From Bradyrhizobium algeriense (lineage in GTDB: Bacteria > Pseudomonadota > Alphaproteobacteria > Rhizobiales > Xanthobacteraceae): 64,000 nucleotides of DNA. The notes beneath the pieces are model-generated. The model had not been told where the DNA came from. It worked only from the letters and a program-made list of their open reading frames with translations, and made no database searches. Below, in pieces: positions 25,710 to 34,390 of the stretch. How positions within the stretch are numbered: the stretch's first letter is position 1; the number at the start of each line of letters is the position of its first letter. The DNA is taken from positions 1 to 64,000 of the forward strand of contig NZ_PYCN01000006.1 of the NCBI RefSeq assembly GCF_003062295.1, in the 5' to 3' direction. The translations under genes and the position numbers were made by a program.

Positions 25710-26489
25710 CTAATGAAGGATCTGGTCGAGGAATGTCCTTGCCCGCTCGGACGCCGGATGATTGAAGAAGTCCTCCGGAGCTGCTTGCTCGACGATTTTC
25801 CCCTCATTCATGAATACGATCCGGTCCGCGACCTCGCGGGCGAAGCCCATCTCGTGGGTGACGCAGAGCATGGTCATGCCCTCTTCCGCCAGCTTCTTCA
25901 TCGTCTCAAGCACTTCCTTGACCATTTCCGGATCGAGCGCCGACGTCGGTTCGTCGAACAGCATGATCTTCGGCTGCATGCAGAGCGCGCGCGCAATGGC
26001 GACGCGCTGCTGCTGTCCGCCTGACAACTGCCCCGGAAACTTTTCGGCCTGCTCCGGGATCCGGACCTTGGTCAGGAAGTGCATGGCGAGGTCCTTCGCC
26101 TCCTCCTTCGCCATTCCGTTCACCGTCATCGGCGCCAGGATACAGTTCTCCAGGGTCGTCATGTGCGGGAACAGGTTGAAGCTCTGGAAAACCATACCGG
26201 TGTCCCGCCGGATGGCATCGATGTTCTTCCGCTGATCATCCAGCTCGGTACCGTTGACGTAGATCAGCCCCTGGTCGTGCTTTTCGATATGATTGATGCA
26301 GCGGATCAGCGTCGACTTCCCCGAACCGGACGGACCGCAGATGACGATCTTCTCACCCCTGGCCACCTTGAGATCGATCTCGTTCAAGGCGGTAAAATCG
26401 CCATAATATTTGTAGACCGCCTCCATTTGAACCGCGGCGACCTCGCGCATGCGCGGCTGGCCCTGTCCACCTTCAATATCGGCTGCCAT
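25710..26489 (-). CDS. Amino-acid-type ABC transporter ATP-binding protein
   Basis: 259 residues from ATG 26489 (AAGGA upstream). Walker A is GPSGSGKST, the signature LSGGQQQR, Walker [10 protein letters not shown], and the switch His is in CVTHEMGF. The sequence is of the GlnQ/HisP subgroup for polar amino acid uptake. It pairs with the permease directly upstream and, by inference, with the binding protein encoded at 34391 on the rightward arm. The longer frame to 26558 has no start signal. Confidence 0.92.
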   Translation of the reverse strand: MAADIEGGQGQPRMREVAAVQMEAVYKYYGDFTALNEIDLKVARGEKIVICGPSGSGKSTLIRCINHIEKHDQGLIYVNGTELDDQRKNIDAIRRDTGMVFQSFNLFPHMTTLENCILAPMTVNGMAKEEAKDLAMHFLTKVRIPEQAEKFPGQLSGGQQQRVAIARALCMQPKIMLFDEPTSALDPEMVKEVLETMKKLAEEGMTMLCVTHEMGFAREVADRIVFMNEGKIVEQAAPEDFFNHPASERARTFLDQILH

Positions 26490-26576
26490 CGATCCGTTCC
26501 TTAGTGGCGCGCGCACCGGAGCTGCGCCTCGCGGTCGCAGCTTCGTTCCTCGCAACAAAATCTTCCCTCGGCACTT

Positions 26577-27308
26577 TCATGCCCTGGCCTCGAGGCCGGC
26601 TTGCGGCGACGACGCCGTCGCGGTGGCTCTTCGCGATCCTGTCGCGCTCGACCGGCCAAAGTGTTTTTCCAGGCGGCGCTGGACCACATCCCAGACCGAG
26701 GTGAGGATCAGGTAATAGGCGGTGGCGGCCGCATAGACTTCGAGGATCTGAAAATGCTCCTGCATCAGCATGTCGCTCCGGCGCATGATTTCCTCGACCG
26801 AGATGACGGAGGCGAGCGACGTCGCCTTCAGGAGCGAATTGATGGAGTTGCCGAGCGGCGGGATCATCAGGCGGAAGGCTTGCGGAAGCGTGATGCGCCG
26901 GAACGTCACCCATCTCGACAGACTTAGAGCCCAGGCGGCCTCTCGTTGCCCGGCAGACACCGCCATGAAACCGCTGCGAACGATTTCAGCAAGATATGCG
27001 GCTTCATTGAGGATCAACCCGATCAGGGCACAGGTGATCACGTCGAACTTGATGCCCAGCTGCGGCAAGCCGCTGTAGATCACCACGAGCTGAATCAGGA
27101 GCGGCGTGCCGCGAAAGAACCAGATGTAGAACCGGGCGAAGCCGCTGAGCACAGGATTGGATGACATCCGCATCAGCGCAATGCCCATCCCCAGAATAAG
27201 CCCGCCAACGACTCCGGCAACCGTCAAGCCGATGGTGACGAGTACCCCCTTCATCAGGAAGAAATTGAAAAAGTAGTCGACGCTGGCCGCCAGATTGAAA
27301 TGGGTCAT
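26577..27308 (-). CDS. Amino-acid-type ABC transporter permease
   Basis: 243 residues, with about five membrane helices and the HisM/GlnP permease pattern: FFRGTPLLIQL, LNEAAYLAEIVRSG, then the EAA loop (GQREAAWALSLS ... RRITLPQAFRLMIPPLGN). A basic, Ala-rich tail of about 25 residues follows the last helix. Only one permease gene is present, so a homodimer is likely. Its start overlaps the end of a tiny upstream frame (ATGA at 27305-27308). Confidence 0.92.
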   Translation of the reverse strand: MTHFNLAASVDYFFNFFLMKGVLVTIGLTVAGVVGGLILGMGIALMRMSSNPVLSGFARFYIWFFRGTPLLIQLVVIYSGLPQLGIKFDVITCALIGLILNEAAYLAEIVRSGFMAVSAGQREAAWALSLSRWVTFRRITLPQAFRLMIPPLGNSINSLLKATSLASVISVEEIMRRSDMLMQEHFQILEVYAAATAYYLILTSVWDVVQRRLEKHFGRSSATGSRRATATASSPQAGLEARA

Positions 27309-27436
27309 CGGCTCATCTCCGTGTGGTATTCGGCAGCAATTTTCATGCCGCCATCGGGAGCGACGAAAACCGAGATCGCCTGCACAGCATGAGCCACCAT
27401 GTACATCAGCTTCGAGCGCTCCTCGAACCCAAGCAT
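27305..27436 (-). CDS. Possible 43-residue leader frame before the permease
   Basis: A frame from ATG 27436 (MLGFEERSKLMYMVAHAVQA) ends by overlapping the permease start as ATGA, the arrangement of translational coupling. No family is recognised and the ribosome binding site is weak, so this may be chance. Confidence 0.25.
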   Translation of the reverse strand: MLGFEERSKLMYMVAHAVQAISVFVAPDGGMKIAAEYHTEMSR

Positions 27437-27501
27437 GCTATCAGTTCCGTCGGTCCGACCTGCCGATAGGAATGAAGACTTCGTCGGACATGACGGCGCC
27501 C

Positions 27502-28455
27502 TCAAGTCAGGTGCATGCCGCCGGCGCGGCGCGCCGCGCCGAGCGTCGTTGCGATGGCGTCGCAAAGATCGGGCAGAACCGGCAACAACGGCGGCCGCGG
27601 ATCCGCGTTGCGGATCAGCCCCAATGCCTTGAGGCCCACCTTCATGCGCGTATGCATGTCGACGATCGGCGCCGGGCCGTAAATCGCCCGGACGATCGGG
27701 TAGAGCCGCTCGTTCACGACGCGCATCGCCTTGAGGTCGTCAGCGACCGACGCCTGCCAGAGTTCGATAAACAGATGCGGAGCCAGGCTGACGAGCCCGG
27801 ACAGGATACCGTCGCCACCGACAGCGAGCTGCGGCAAAAACCAGTTGTAATTCGACGGTAAGACCGCGACCTCCGGATCGGCTTGTTTCACGGCCCGTCG
27901 GTTCTCGTCATAGGCGAGCATCGTGTCGCTACCTTCCTTGACGGCGATGACGCGGTCGATGGCCGCCATTTCTGCGAGCGTCTGCGTCGAATAGCCGAAG
28001 CCGGACGCCACCGGATACTGGAAGATAGACACCGGGATTGCGATTGCCTCGCTAATCGCCCGCACGAAGGCGACCGGCGCGCGCGGTGTGGCCGATGCAC
28101 CGCCACCAAGGGCAACAGGCGGAAACAGGACCGCGCAAGCCGCACCGGCGGCCTCCGCGAGCCGGGCCTGCCGGATGGCCTCTGCGGTCGAGTGCGCGAT
28201 GATGCCGGCAAGCAGCGGCTTGCCGCCGATATGGGCCCGGGTCCGCGCGATGACCGCCTGACGCTCTTCGTCCGACAGCGAGGCGCCCTCGCCCGCATGC
28301 CCGTTGACGAAGACAGCCGCGATGCCGTCGGGGCAGGCACAGTAATCGAGCAGCCGGGCATAGCCGTCCCAGTCAATCGACAGGTCGTCCTTGAACGGCA
28401 GCACGGTGGCGACGGTGACGCCGCGCAGATCGAGTTTTTTCCTCAGACCGCTCAT
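27502..28455 (-). CDS. DapA/N-acetylneuraminate-lyase superfamily protein, divergent paralogue
   Basis: 317 residues from ATG 28455. The TIM-barrel class I aldolase features are there: VNGHAGEGASL corresponds to the GTTGE loop, and the Schiff-base Lys lies in RVIAVKEGS. The Tyr of the usual YN-x-P motif is replaced by Phe (SIFQYP), so catalysis likely differs from true dihydrodipicolinate synthase. It is the second DapA-fold gene in tandem on the leftward arm, 64 bases after the first. The likely roles are aldol cleavage or dehydration of a 2-keto acid. Confidence 0.85.
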   Translation of the reverse strand: MSGLRKKLDLRGVTVATVLPFKDDLSIDWDGYARLLDYCACPDGIAAVFVNGHAGEGASLSDEERQAVIARTRAHIGGKPLLAGIIAHSTAEAIRQARLAEAAGAACAVLFPPVALGGGASATPRAPVAFVRAISEAIAIPVSIFQYPVASGFGYSTQTLAEMAAIDRVIAVKEGSDTMLAYDENRRAVKQADPEVAVLPSNYNWFLPQLAVGGDGILSGLVSLAPHLFIELWQASVADDLKAMRVVNERLYPIVRAIYGPAPIVDMHTRMKVGLKALGLIRNADPRPPLLPVLPDLCDAIATTLGAARRAGGMHLT

Positions 28456-28519
28456 GACGGTTTGCGCCGCCGAAATGTACGACCACAAAGAACGGATGCG
28501 ATCATGCTGCGCCCTTTCC

Positions 28520-29437
28520 TCAGCCGGCGATCTGCCGTGATGCCGCGGTCGCGCCCGGCCACACCAGACCGAACTTCGCCACCAGTGCACGCGCGGCTGC
28601 ATCCTGCGGGCCCGGCAAGGGCAGACGGGGCGGACGCGGCACGCCCGCGGAAAAGCCCATGTGACCGAGCAACGCCTTGGTGCCGGCAACGTAAGCCTGG
28701 CCACCGACGAATTCGATCACCGGCAAATAGTCGAGATAGAGCTTGCGCGCCGCATCGATCGCACCTTCATCCGCGACGAGGCTGAAGATGCGCGCCATGG
28801 GCTGGGGTACGACGTTGGAGGCAACGGCCACCCAGCCCTGCGCACCCTCCACGAAAGATTCGAAACCGAGGATGCCGCCGAACACGGTCATCCGGTCACC
28901 GCACAGCCGGATGATGTCGCGCACGCGCGTCACCTCGAGCGTCGACTCCTTGATGTAAAGACAGTTGTCGATCTCGGCGAGTCGCGCCACCAGTGCTGGC
29001 TTGAGATCGACATTTGCGGTCGCGGGATTGTTGTAGACCATGATGGGCAGTGAGATCGCATCGGCCACTGTCTTGTAGTGATGGACGAGTTCGTCGTCGG
29101 TCGGCGTCGAATAGAACGGCGGAATGATCATCACCCCGTCAGCGCCCAATTTTTCGGCACGGCGACTGAGGCGCACCACTTCCCGCGTATCCTCCGCGCC
29201 GGTCCCGATCAGCACAGGCACGCGCCCCGCCGCCTGAGTGATGACCGTCTCGGCCACCAGAACCTTCTCGTCATCGTCGAGCGAGAGGAACTCGCCGGTC
29301 GAGCCGAGCGGAATCAGCCCGTGGATGCCCTGCCCGATCTGCCAATCGACAAACCCCCGCAACGCCTCGGCATCAACCTCACCGGCCGGCGTGAACGGCG
29401 TGATCATGACCGTGTAGGTACCGCGAAATGTCTTCAT
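28520..29437 (-). CDS. DapA/N-acetylneuraminate-lyase superfamily protein
   Basis: 305 residues starting MKTFRGTYTVMITPFTP. It has the full set: LGSTGEFLSL, MVYNNP with the catalytic Tyr, and the Schiff-base Lys in CLYIKEST. Members condense or cleave pyruvate-derived or 2-keto acids. It is not expected to be the lysine-biosynthesis enzyme because it sits in a LacI-controlled catabolic locus next to a second paralogue and a transporter. It is first in the leftward arm, 130-180 bases from the LacI gene across the operators. The C-terminus is longer by about ten residues than in typical DapA. Confidence 0.9.
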   Translation of the reverse strand: MKTFRGTYTVMITPFTPAGEVDAEALRGFVDWQIGQGIHGLIPLGSTGEFLSLDDDEKVLVAETVITQAAGRVPVLIGTGAEDTREVVRLSRRAEKLGADGVMIIPPFYSTPTDDELVHHYKTVADAISLPIMVYNNPATANVDLKPALVARLAEIDNCLYIKESTLEVTRVRDIIRLCGDRMTVFGGILGFESFVEGAQGWVAVASNVVPQPMARIFSLVADEGAIDAARKLYLDYLPVIEFVGGQAYVAGTKALLGHMGFSAGVPRPPRLPLPGPQDAAARALVAKFGLVWPGATAASRQIAG

Positions 29438-29500
29438 CGAAGAACTTCCAGTTGCTCAGGTGAACTCGGGCAGCGGCCTCTACCGCACACCTCCATAGCG

Positions 29501-29516
29501 CTGCAATCGATTGCAG
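29501..29516. promoter_or_regulatory. LacI/GalR-family operator 1 (perfect palindrome)
   Basis: CTGCAATCGATTGCAG is a perfect 16-base palindrome and fits the LacI/GalR consensus TGNAANCGNTTNCA exactly. It lies between the divergent dapA-like gene and the lacI-like gene, 64 bases from the former start. A regulator of that family is encoded 100 bases away. Confidence 0.8.
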
Positions 29517-29588
29517 GATTGACGCTGATTTGGGCAGAACCCATCTCTAATTTAGGCTTGCACACGCAAATTTCTGCCAATACTGTTT

Positions 29589-29602
29589 TGCAATCGTTTC
29601 CA
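29589..29602. promoter_or_regulatory. LacI/GalR-family operator 2
   Basis: TGCAATCGTTTCCA again fits TGNAANCGNTTNCA at every fixed base. It ends 17 bases before the ATG of the lacI-like gene, a position suited to autorepression. Its left half is identical to that of operator 1; the centres are about 87 bases apart. Confidence 0.75.
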
Positions 29603-29619
29603 TTCTAGCGGCGAGATTG

Positions 29620-30678
29620 ATGAGCGTCACGCTCAAAGATGTGGCACTGGCGGCCCGCGTTTCGATCAGCACAGCCTCGCGCGCGCTGGGCGGCAGCGGA
29701 TTGACGAGCGAGCGCACCCAGCAGCGCTTGACGCGCATTGCGCGCGAGCTCGGCTACCGTCCCAATCCGATCGCGCGCGGACTCAAGACCGGACAGTCGC
29801 GGCTGGTGGGGCTGTTGGTCCACAATCTCGCCAACGCATCGTTCCAGGTGATGGCCGAGGTGGTGCAGGCGCGGCTGAAGGCGCTCGGCTACCAGATGCT
29901 GCTGTGCATCGCCGGCGATGATCCGCAGCTCGAAAGCGACACGCTGACGACACTTGCCGACCATCGTGTCGACGGACTGATCGTCGTGCCCACGGGCAAG
30001 AACGGCGCCCGCCTCACCGCTCTGGCAAATGAAATCCCGATCGTCTGCCTGGTGCGCCGCGACGACGGGACAGACCTCGAGACCGTACTTGCCGACGATT
30101 CGGAAGGCGCCTTTGTCGGCACGCGGTACCTGACCGGACTCGGGCACCGGCGGATCGGCCTTATTGTCGGCCGTCCAGATACGACTTCGGGACGCGAACG
30201 ACTGTCGGGATATGTCCGCGCATTGCGCGAGGCGTCGATACCCGTGGACGATACGTTGATCCATGCCGGCCATTTCGAGCCGGAAACCGGCGCCGCCTCC
30301 TGTCGCAAGCTGCTGGATCTCACCGAGCCCCCCAGTGCGATCTTCGTCGCCAACCACGAAGCGACGCTCGGCGTCCTGCGCGTGACGGCGGAGCGTGGCC
30401 TGTCGATTCCCGATGATCTGTCGTTACTCTGTTACGAGCATTCGCCCTGGTTCGAATGGCATCGCCCGGCCATCAGCATCGTCGATAACGGCGCGCGCGA
30501 CCTTGCCAATCTCGCGGTCGACCGGCTGCTGCACCGTATGGACGCCAAGGGGAATGGCGCCGATAGCGTACGCGAATATCGCGTCGGCGCCCGGCTGGTG
30601 ATCCGCGATTCCTGCCGCCCATTCGATCCGTCCGCGCGCGGATCTTCTGCAACCAAATCGTCCAGATCGAAGGCCTGA
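29620..30678 (+). CDS. LacI family transcriptional regulator
   Basis: 352 residues from ATG 29620. The N-terminal helix-turn-helix with hinge is typical (VTLKDVALAARVSISTASRA, then RELGYRPNPIARGLK), followed by a periplasmic-binding-type effector domain. Two consensus operators lie just upstream. It probably represses both arms of the locus until a pathway metabolite binds. The next gene begins three bases after its stop, so the regulator is cotranscribed with the rightward catabolic genes. Confidence 0.95.
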   Translation: MSVTLKDVALAARVSISTASRALGGSGLTSERTQQRLTRIARELGYRPNPIARGLKTGQSRLVGLLVHNLANASFQVMAEVVQARLKALGYQMLLCIAGDDPQLESDTLTTLADHRVDGLIVVPTGKNGARLTALANEIPIVCLVRRDDGTDLETVLADDSEGAFVGTRYLTGLGHRRIGLIVGRPDTTSGRERLSGYVRALREASIPVDDTLIHAGHFEPETGAASCRKLLDLTEPPSAIFVANHEATLGVLRVTAERGLSIPDDLSLLCYEHSPWFEWHRPAISIVDNGARDLANLAVDRLLHRMDAKGNGADSVREYRVGARLVIRDSCRPFDPSARGSSATKSSRSKA

Positions 30679-30681
30679 CCG

Positions 30682-31050
30682 ATGCCCTATGTCGAAATTC
30701 TTGCGCCGCCTGCCCCACCGCAAAGCAAGGCCTCGTTGGCAAAGTCCATCACCGACGGCCTGATGTCGGCCTTCGGCGTCGGCGCGCAGACGATCACACT
30801 CTACTTCCTGCCAATCGCTCCCGGCGACTACGCCCATGCCGGCGAGATGGGACCGCAAGGCACCGGCCAGCGTATCCTGCTCAAGGTACACGCGTTCCGC
30901 CGCAGCGCGGCCGAGCGCCGCGCCGCCGCGGCCGCGCTGACGCGCAGCGTCTGCAGCGCCTATGGCGTGCCGGGCACTGATGTCGCCACGTACTTCCTCG
31001 ACCGGGAGAAGGACGAGGTCGCCCACGATTCCAAGCTCGCCAGCGACTGA
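30682..31050 (+). CDS. Tautomerase/MIF-superfamily-like protein with N-terminal proline
   Basis: The 122-residue protein starts MPYVEILAPP. After Met removal Pro-1 would be the catalytic base of the 4-oxalocrotonate tautomerase superfamily. The length, double that of 4-OT, fits a fused or CHMI/MIF-like variant, with a second beta-alpha unit near residues 60-110. Start spacing to the LacI stop is three bases. In this pathway it might ketonise an enol or hydrate an unsaturated acid. Function is an inference from fold and position. Confidence 0.65.
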   Translation: MPYVEILAPPAPPQSKASLAKSITDGLMSAFGVGAQTITLYFLPIAPGDYAHAGEMGPQGTGQRILLKVHAFRRSAAERRAAAAALTRSVCSAYGVPGTDVATYFLDREKDEVAHDSKLASD

Positions 31051-31065
31051 GGGAAGCGTCACGCC

Positions 31066-32208
31066 ATGGACCGTTTCTACACCGAGGACCAGAAGGCGCT
31101 GCGAGACACCGCGCGGCGCTTCGCACAAGCCGAGATCCTGCCGCGCGCGGCCGCGATCGATCGCGACGACCGCTTCGACCGTTCGCTTTACAAGGGCATG
31201 GCCGACCTCGGCCTGTTCGGCATCTGCTTGCGCGAAGGCGCGGGCGGCGCAGGGCTCGACGCGGCCGCGGCCTGCATCGCCATGGAAGAGCTGGCCCGTT
31301 GTTCGGGCGCGGTGGCCAACGCTTTCGCCATCCCCGTCGAGGCGGTGCTGTTTTTCGACCAGCACGGCACCGAGACGCACAAGACGCTGATCCCGCAGAT
31401 CCTGAGTGGCGAGATTATCCCCGCTACCGCCGTCTCCGAACCCGACCACGGCTCTGATGTCGCGGGCATCAGGACGACCGCGGTGCGCGACGGCAACGGC
31501 TGGCTGCTCGATGGCACCAAGGCCTGGGTGACGCTCGGCGGCGTCGCCGACCGCATCATGGTGTTCGCCCGCACCGGCACAGAGGGTGGACACCGCGCCA
31601 TCTCCTGCCTGCTCGTCGATGGCACGTTGCCGGGCATCGCGCGCGGCAAGAACGAGGAGCTTCTGGGCATGCACGGCCTTGAGGATTGCCAGATCACCTT
31701 CTCCGGCGTGCGTCTGCCGGCCGACAGCGTGATGGGACCCGAGAACCAGGCCTTCAAGATGGCCATGAGCAACTTCAATTTCAGCCGGTTGATGATGGCA
31801 TCGATGGCGCTCGGCATGGCACAGGCCGCTTTCGAGGATGCCACCGCCTACGCAAAGGACCGCAAGCAGTTCGGCCAGCCGATCATCGGTTTTCAGGCGA
31901 TTCAGTTCATGCTGGCCGACATGGCCACCGACATCGCCGCCGCCCGCCTTCTGATCCACCACGCCGCGCGCCTGCACGACGCCCGCGAGCCGATCGCCAA
32001 GGAAGCCGCACAGGCAAAGCTGTTCACCACCGACATGGCGATGAAGCACGTCTCCAACGCGCTGCAGATCCACGGCGGCAACGGCTATTCACGCGACTAC
32101 CGCATCGAGCGGCTGTTCCGCGACGTGCGCCTCGCCCAGATCTACGAGGGCACCAACCAGATCCAGCGCCTCATCATCGCCCGCCAGGTCGAAAAGGAAG
32201 CCGCATGA
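31066..32208 (+). CDS. Acyl-CoA dehydrogenase family protein
   Basis: 380 residues with three classic parts: N-terminal helical (MDRFYTEDQKALRDTARRFA), central beta with the FAD-binding ATAVSEPDHGSDVAG and GTKAWVT, and C-terminal helical with RKQFGQPI and HGGNGYSRDYRIERLFRD. The catalytic Glu is in IYEGTNQIQR. It oxidises an acyl-CoA to the 2-enoyl-CoA, passing electrons to ETF. The CoA-transferase and MaoC genes next to it suggest a beta-oxidation-like branch on a short acid made in this pathway. Confidence 0.95.
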   Translation: MDRFYTEDQKALRDTARRFAQAEILPRAAAIDRDDRFDRSLYKGMADLGLFGICLREGAGGAGLDAAAACIAMEELARCSGAVANAFAIPVEAVLFFDQHGTETHKTLIPQILSGEIIPATAVSEPDHGSDVAGIRTTAVRDGNGWLLDGTKAWVTLGGVADRIMVFARTGTEGGHRAISCLLVDGTLPGIARGKNEELLGMHGLEDCQITFSGVRLPADSVMGPENQAFKMAMSNFNFSRLMMASMALGMAQAAFEDATAYAKDRKQFGQPIIGFQAIQFMLADMATDIAAARLLIHHAARLHDAREPIAKEAAQAKLFTTDMAMKHVSNALQIHGGNGYSRDYRIERLFRDVRLAQIYEGTNQIQRLIIARQVEKEAA

Positions 32209-32224
32209 ATTGGAGCGTGCAACT

Positions 32225-33808
32225 GTGCTGAGCATCATCACCGCGGCGCAGGCCGCGAACCTGGTTCGCGATGCCGATACGCTGATCGTCGGCGGCAATG
32301 GCGGCACCGGCGCGGCGGAAGCCATTCTCGATGCGCTGGAGCAGCGCTTCCTCGGCGGCGGTGGACCGCACGGGTTAACGCTGATCAACATCACAGGCGT
32401 CGGCGCCGTGACCGAGAAGGGCCTCTGCCATCTTGCCCATGAGGGCCTGATTGCGCGGGTGGTCGGCGGCAATTTCGGGCTGCAGGTGCCGTTCATGCGC
32501 CTGGTACGCGACGAACTGATCGACGCCTATAATTTCCCTCAAGGCGTGATGAGCCAGCTCTGCCGCGCCATGGCCGCGAAGCATCCCGGCGTGCTGACCC
32601 ATGTCGGCCTCAACACCTATATGGATCCGCGCCAGGATGGCGGGCGCATGAACGCGCGCACCACCCTTCCGCTGGTCGACCTCGTCGAGCTGCAGGCCCA
32701 GCCATGGCTGCTCTACCGCGCGCCTGCGCCTCCGAACGTCGCCATCATCCGCGGCACCTCGGCCGACGAAGACGGCTATATCAGCATGGAGCACGAAGGC
32801 ACGACACGCGAGGATCTCTCGATCGCGCAGGCCGTGCACAATGCTGGCGGCACGGTGATCTGCCAGGTGAAACGGATCGTCAAGCGCGGCTCGATCCATC
32901 CGCAGATGGTCAAGATCCCCGGCTTCCTGATCGACCATGTGGTGCTCGAACCCGACCAGATGCAGACCTACGGCACGGTCCACGATCCCGCCCGCTGCGG
33001 CGAGACCCGCGTACCGGTCGCAATGATCACGCCCGACCCGCTCACCGAACGGCGAGTGATCGCGCGCCGCGCTACTTTCGAGCTGCGCCCGCGCGACGTG
33101 GTCAATCTCGGCGTCGGCATCTCCGCGATGATCCCCAACGTCGCGGCCGAGGAAGGCATCGCGGATCTGATCACGCTGACGGTTGAATCCGGCGTGGTCG
33201 GCGGCGTGCCGGGCCATGCGCGCGAGTTCGGCACCGCCATCAATCCCCGCGCCATCCTCGATCAAGCCTACCAGTTCGATTTCTACGACGGCGGCGGCCT
33301 CTCTTGCGCCTTCCTCTCCTTTGCGGAGGTCGACGAGACGGGCAATGTCAATGTCACCCGTTTCGGCGACCGCCGCGACGGCTCGGGCGGCTTCATCGAC
33401 ATCACCCAGAACGCCAAACGGCTGATCTTCAGCGGCACCATGACCGGCGGCAAGTTCGACATCGCCGTTGAGAACGGCCGGCTGGCGATCCGCCGCGACG
33501 GCGCCTTCCGTAAATTCGTGCCGCAGGTCGGCCAGATCAGCTTCAGCGCGGCGCTGGCCGCGCAACGCGGCCAAGAAGTGTCCTACGTCACCGAACGCGC
33601 CGTGTTCCAACTGGAGAATGGCGGCATCACGCTGACCGAGATCGCCCCGGGCGTGCGCCTGGAGCAGGACGTGCTGGCGCATATGGGTTTCCGGCCGCGC
33701 ATCAGCGCCGACCTCCGGGATATGGACCCGCGCATCTTCCGGCCCGGGCCGATGGGAATCGGACAGGGCTTCGTCGAGCTGCCGGCTCGCCCGCGCAAGG
33801 TCGCCTGA
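32225..33808 (+). CDS. Acyl-CoA:carboxylate CoA-transferase (family I, fused subunits)
   Basis: 527 residues from GTG 32225, preceded by TGGAG; TTG 32210 is the alternative. The two halves correspond to the alpha and beta subunits of family I CoA-transferases, fused as in YdiF-type enzymes. The first half has IVGGNGGTGAAEA; the second has VNLGVGIS and the catalytic Glu in LTVESGVVGGVPG. The enzyme moves CoA between acetyl- or succinyl-CoA and a carboxylate. It likely activates the acid that the acyl-CoA dehydrogenase then oxidises. It begins 16 bases after the dehydrogenase stop. Confidence 0.93.
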   Translation: MLSIITAAQAANLVRDADTLIVGGNGGTGAAEAILDALEQRFLGGGGPHGLTLINITGVGAVTEKGLCHLAHEGLIARVVGGNFGLQVPFMRLVRDELIDAYNFPQGVMSQLCRAMAAKHPGVLTHVGLNTYMDPRQDGGRMNARTTLPLVDLVELQAQPWLLYRAPAPPNVAIIRGTSADEDGYISMEHEGTTREDLSIAQAVHNAGGTVICQVKRIVKRGSIHPQMVKIPGFLIDHVVLEPDQMQTYGTVHDPARCGETRVPVAMITPDPLTERRVIARRATFELRPRDVVNLGVGISAMIPNVAAEEGIADLITLTVESGVVGGVPGHAREFGTAINPRAILDQAYQFDFYDGGGLSCAFLSFAEVDETGNVNVTRFGDRRDGSGGFIDITQNAKRLIFSGTMTGGKFDIAVENGRLAIRRDGAFRKFVPQVGQISFSAALAAQRGQEVSYVTERAVFQLENGGITLTEIAPGVRLEQDVLAHMGFRPRISADLRDMDPRIFRPGPMGIGQGFVELPARPRKVA

Positions 33809-33817
33809 GGACACGCC

Positions 33818-34318
33818 ATGGAAACCACGGCCCCCGCGTCGATCAATCTCCGTTACGAAGACATCGAACCCGGCACGCAGTTCGAAAGCGCGACGCATAC
33901 CGTAACACCGGCCGATATCGCGGCGTTCGCCGACGTCACGCGCGATCATCATCCGCTGCATGTCGATGGCGCTTATGCAAAATCCCGCGGCTTCCCGGCA
34001 GTGATCGCGCACGGGCTGTATGGCCTGTCACTGATGGAAGGGCTGAAGTCGGAATTGAAGCTCTATGAAGAAACTTCGGTCGCCTCGCTCGGCTGGGACG
34101 GAGTGCGCTTCAAGGCGCCGGTGGTCGCTGGCGACCGGCTCCGCGTGCGCTTTCGCTTCGTCGAGAAGCGGCCGACCCGCAACCCCGCACGCGGCGTCGT
34201 CATCGAAGCACTCGACCTGATCAACCAGCGCGACGAGGTAGTGACGGAAGCCCGCCATACTTCGCTGATCCTGACCCGCCAGCCGGATCGCGCATCCGGT
34301 ATGCCGGACGCGACATAA
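33818..34318 (+). CDS. MaoC-like hot-dog hydratase
   Basis: The 166-residue protein has the MaoC hot-dog pattern with the hydratase-2 active site FADVTRDHHPLHVD (Asp and His) and the AHGLYGLSLMEG helix. It probably hydrates the enoyl-CoA made by the acyl-CoA dehydrogenase. It starts nine bases after the CoA-transferase gene, so the three form one functional block. Confidence 0.9.
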   Translation: METTAPASINLRYEDIEPGTQFESATHTVTPADIAAFADVTRDHHPLHVDGAYAKSRGFPAVIAHGLYGLSLMEGLKSELKLYEETSVASLGWDGVRFKAPVVAGDRLRVRFRFVEKRPTRNPARGVVIEALDLINQRDEVVTEARHTSLILTRQPDRASGMPDAT

Positions 34319-34390
34319 CGAGACAACGAAAAGACGACCAGACCCGGGAACGCCGCCTTACCCATTCACTTTTACACAGGGGTTTACGTC

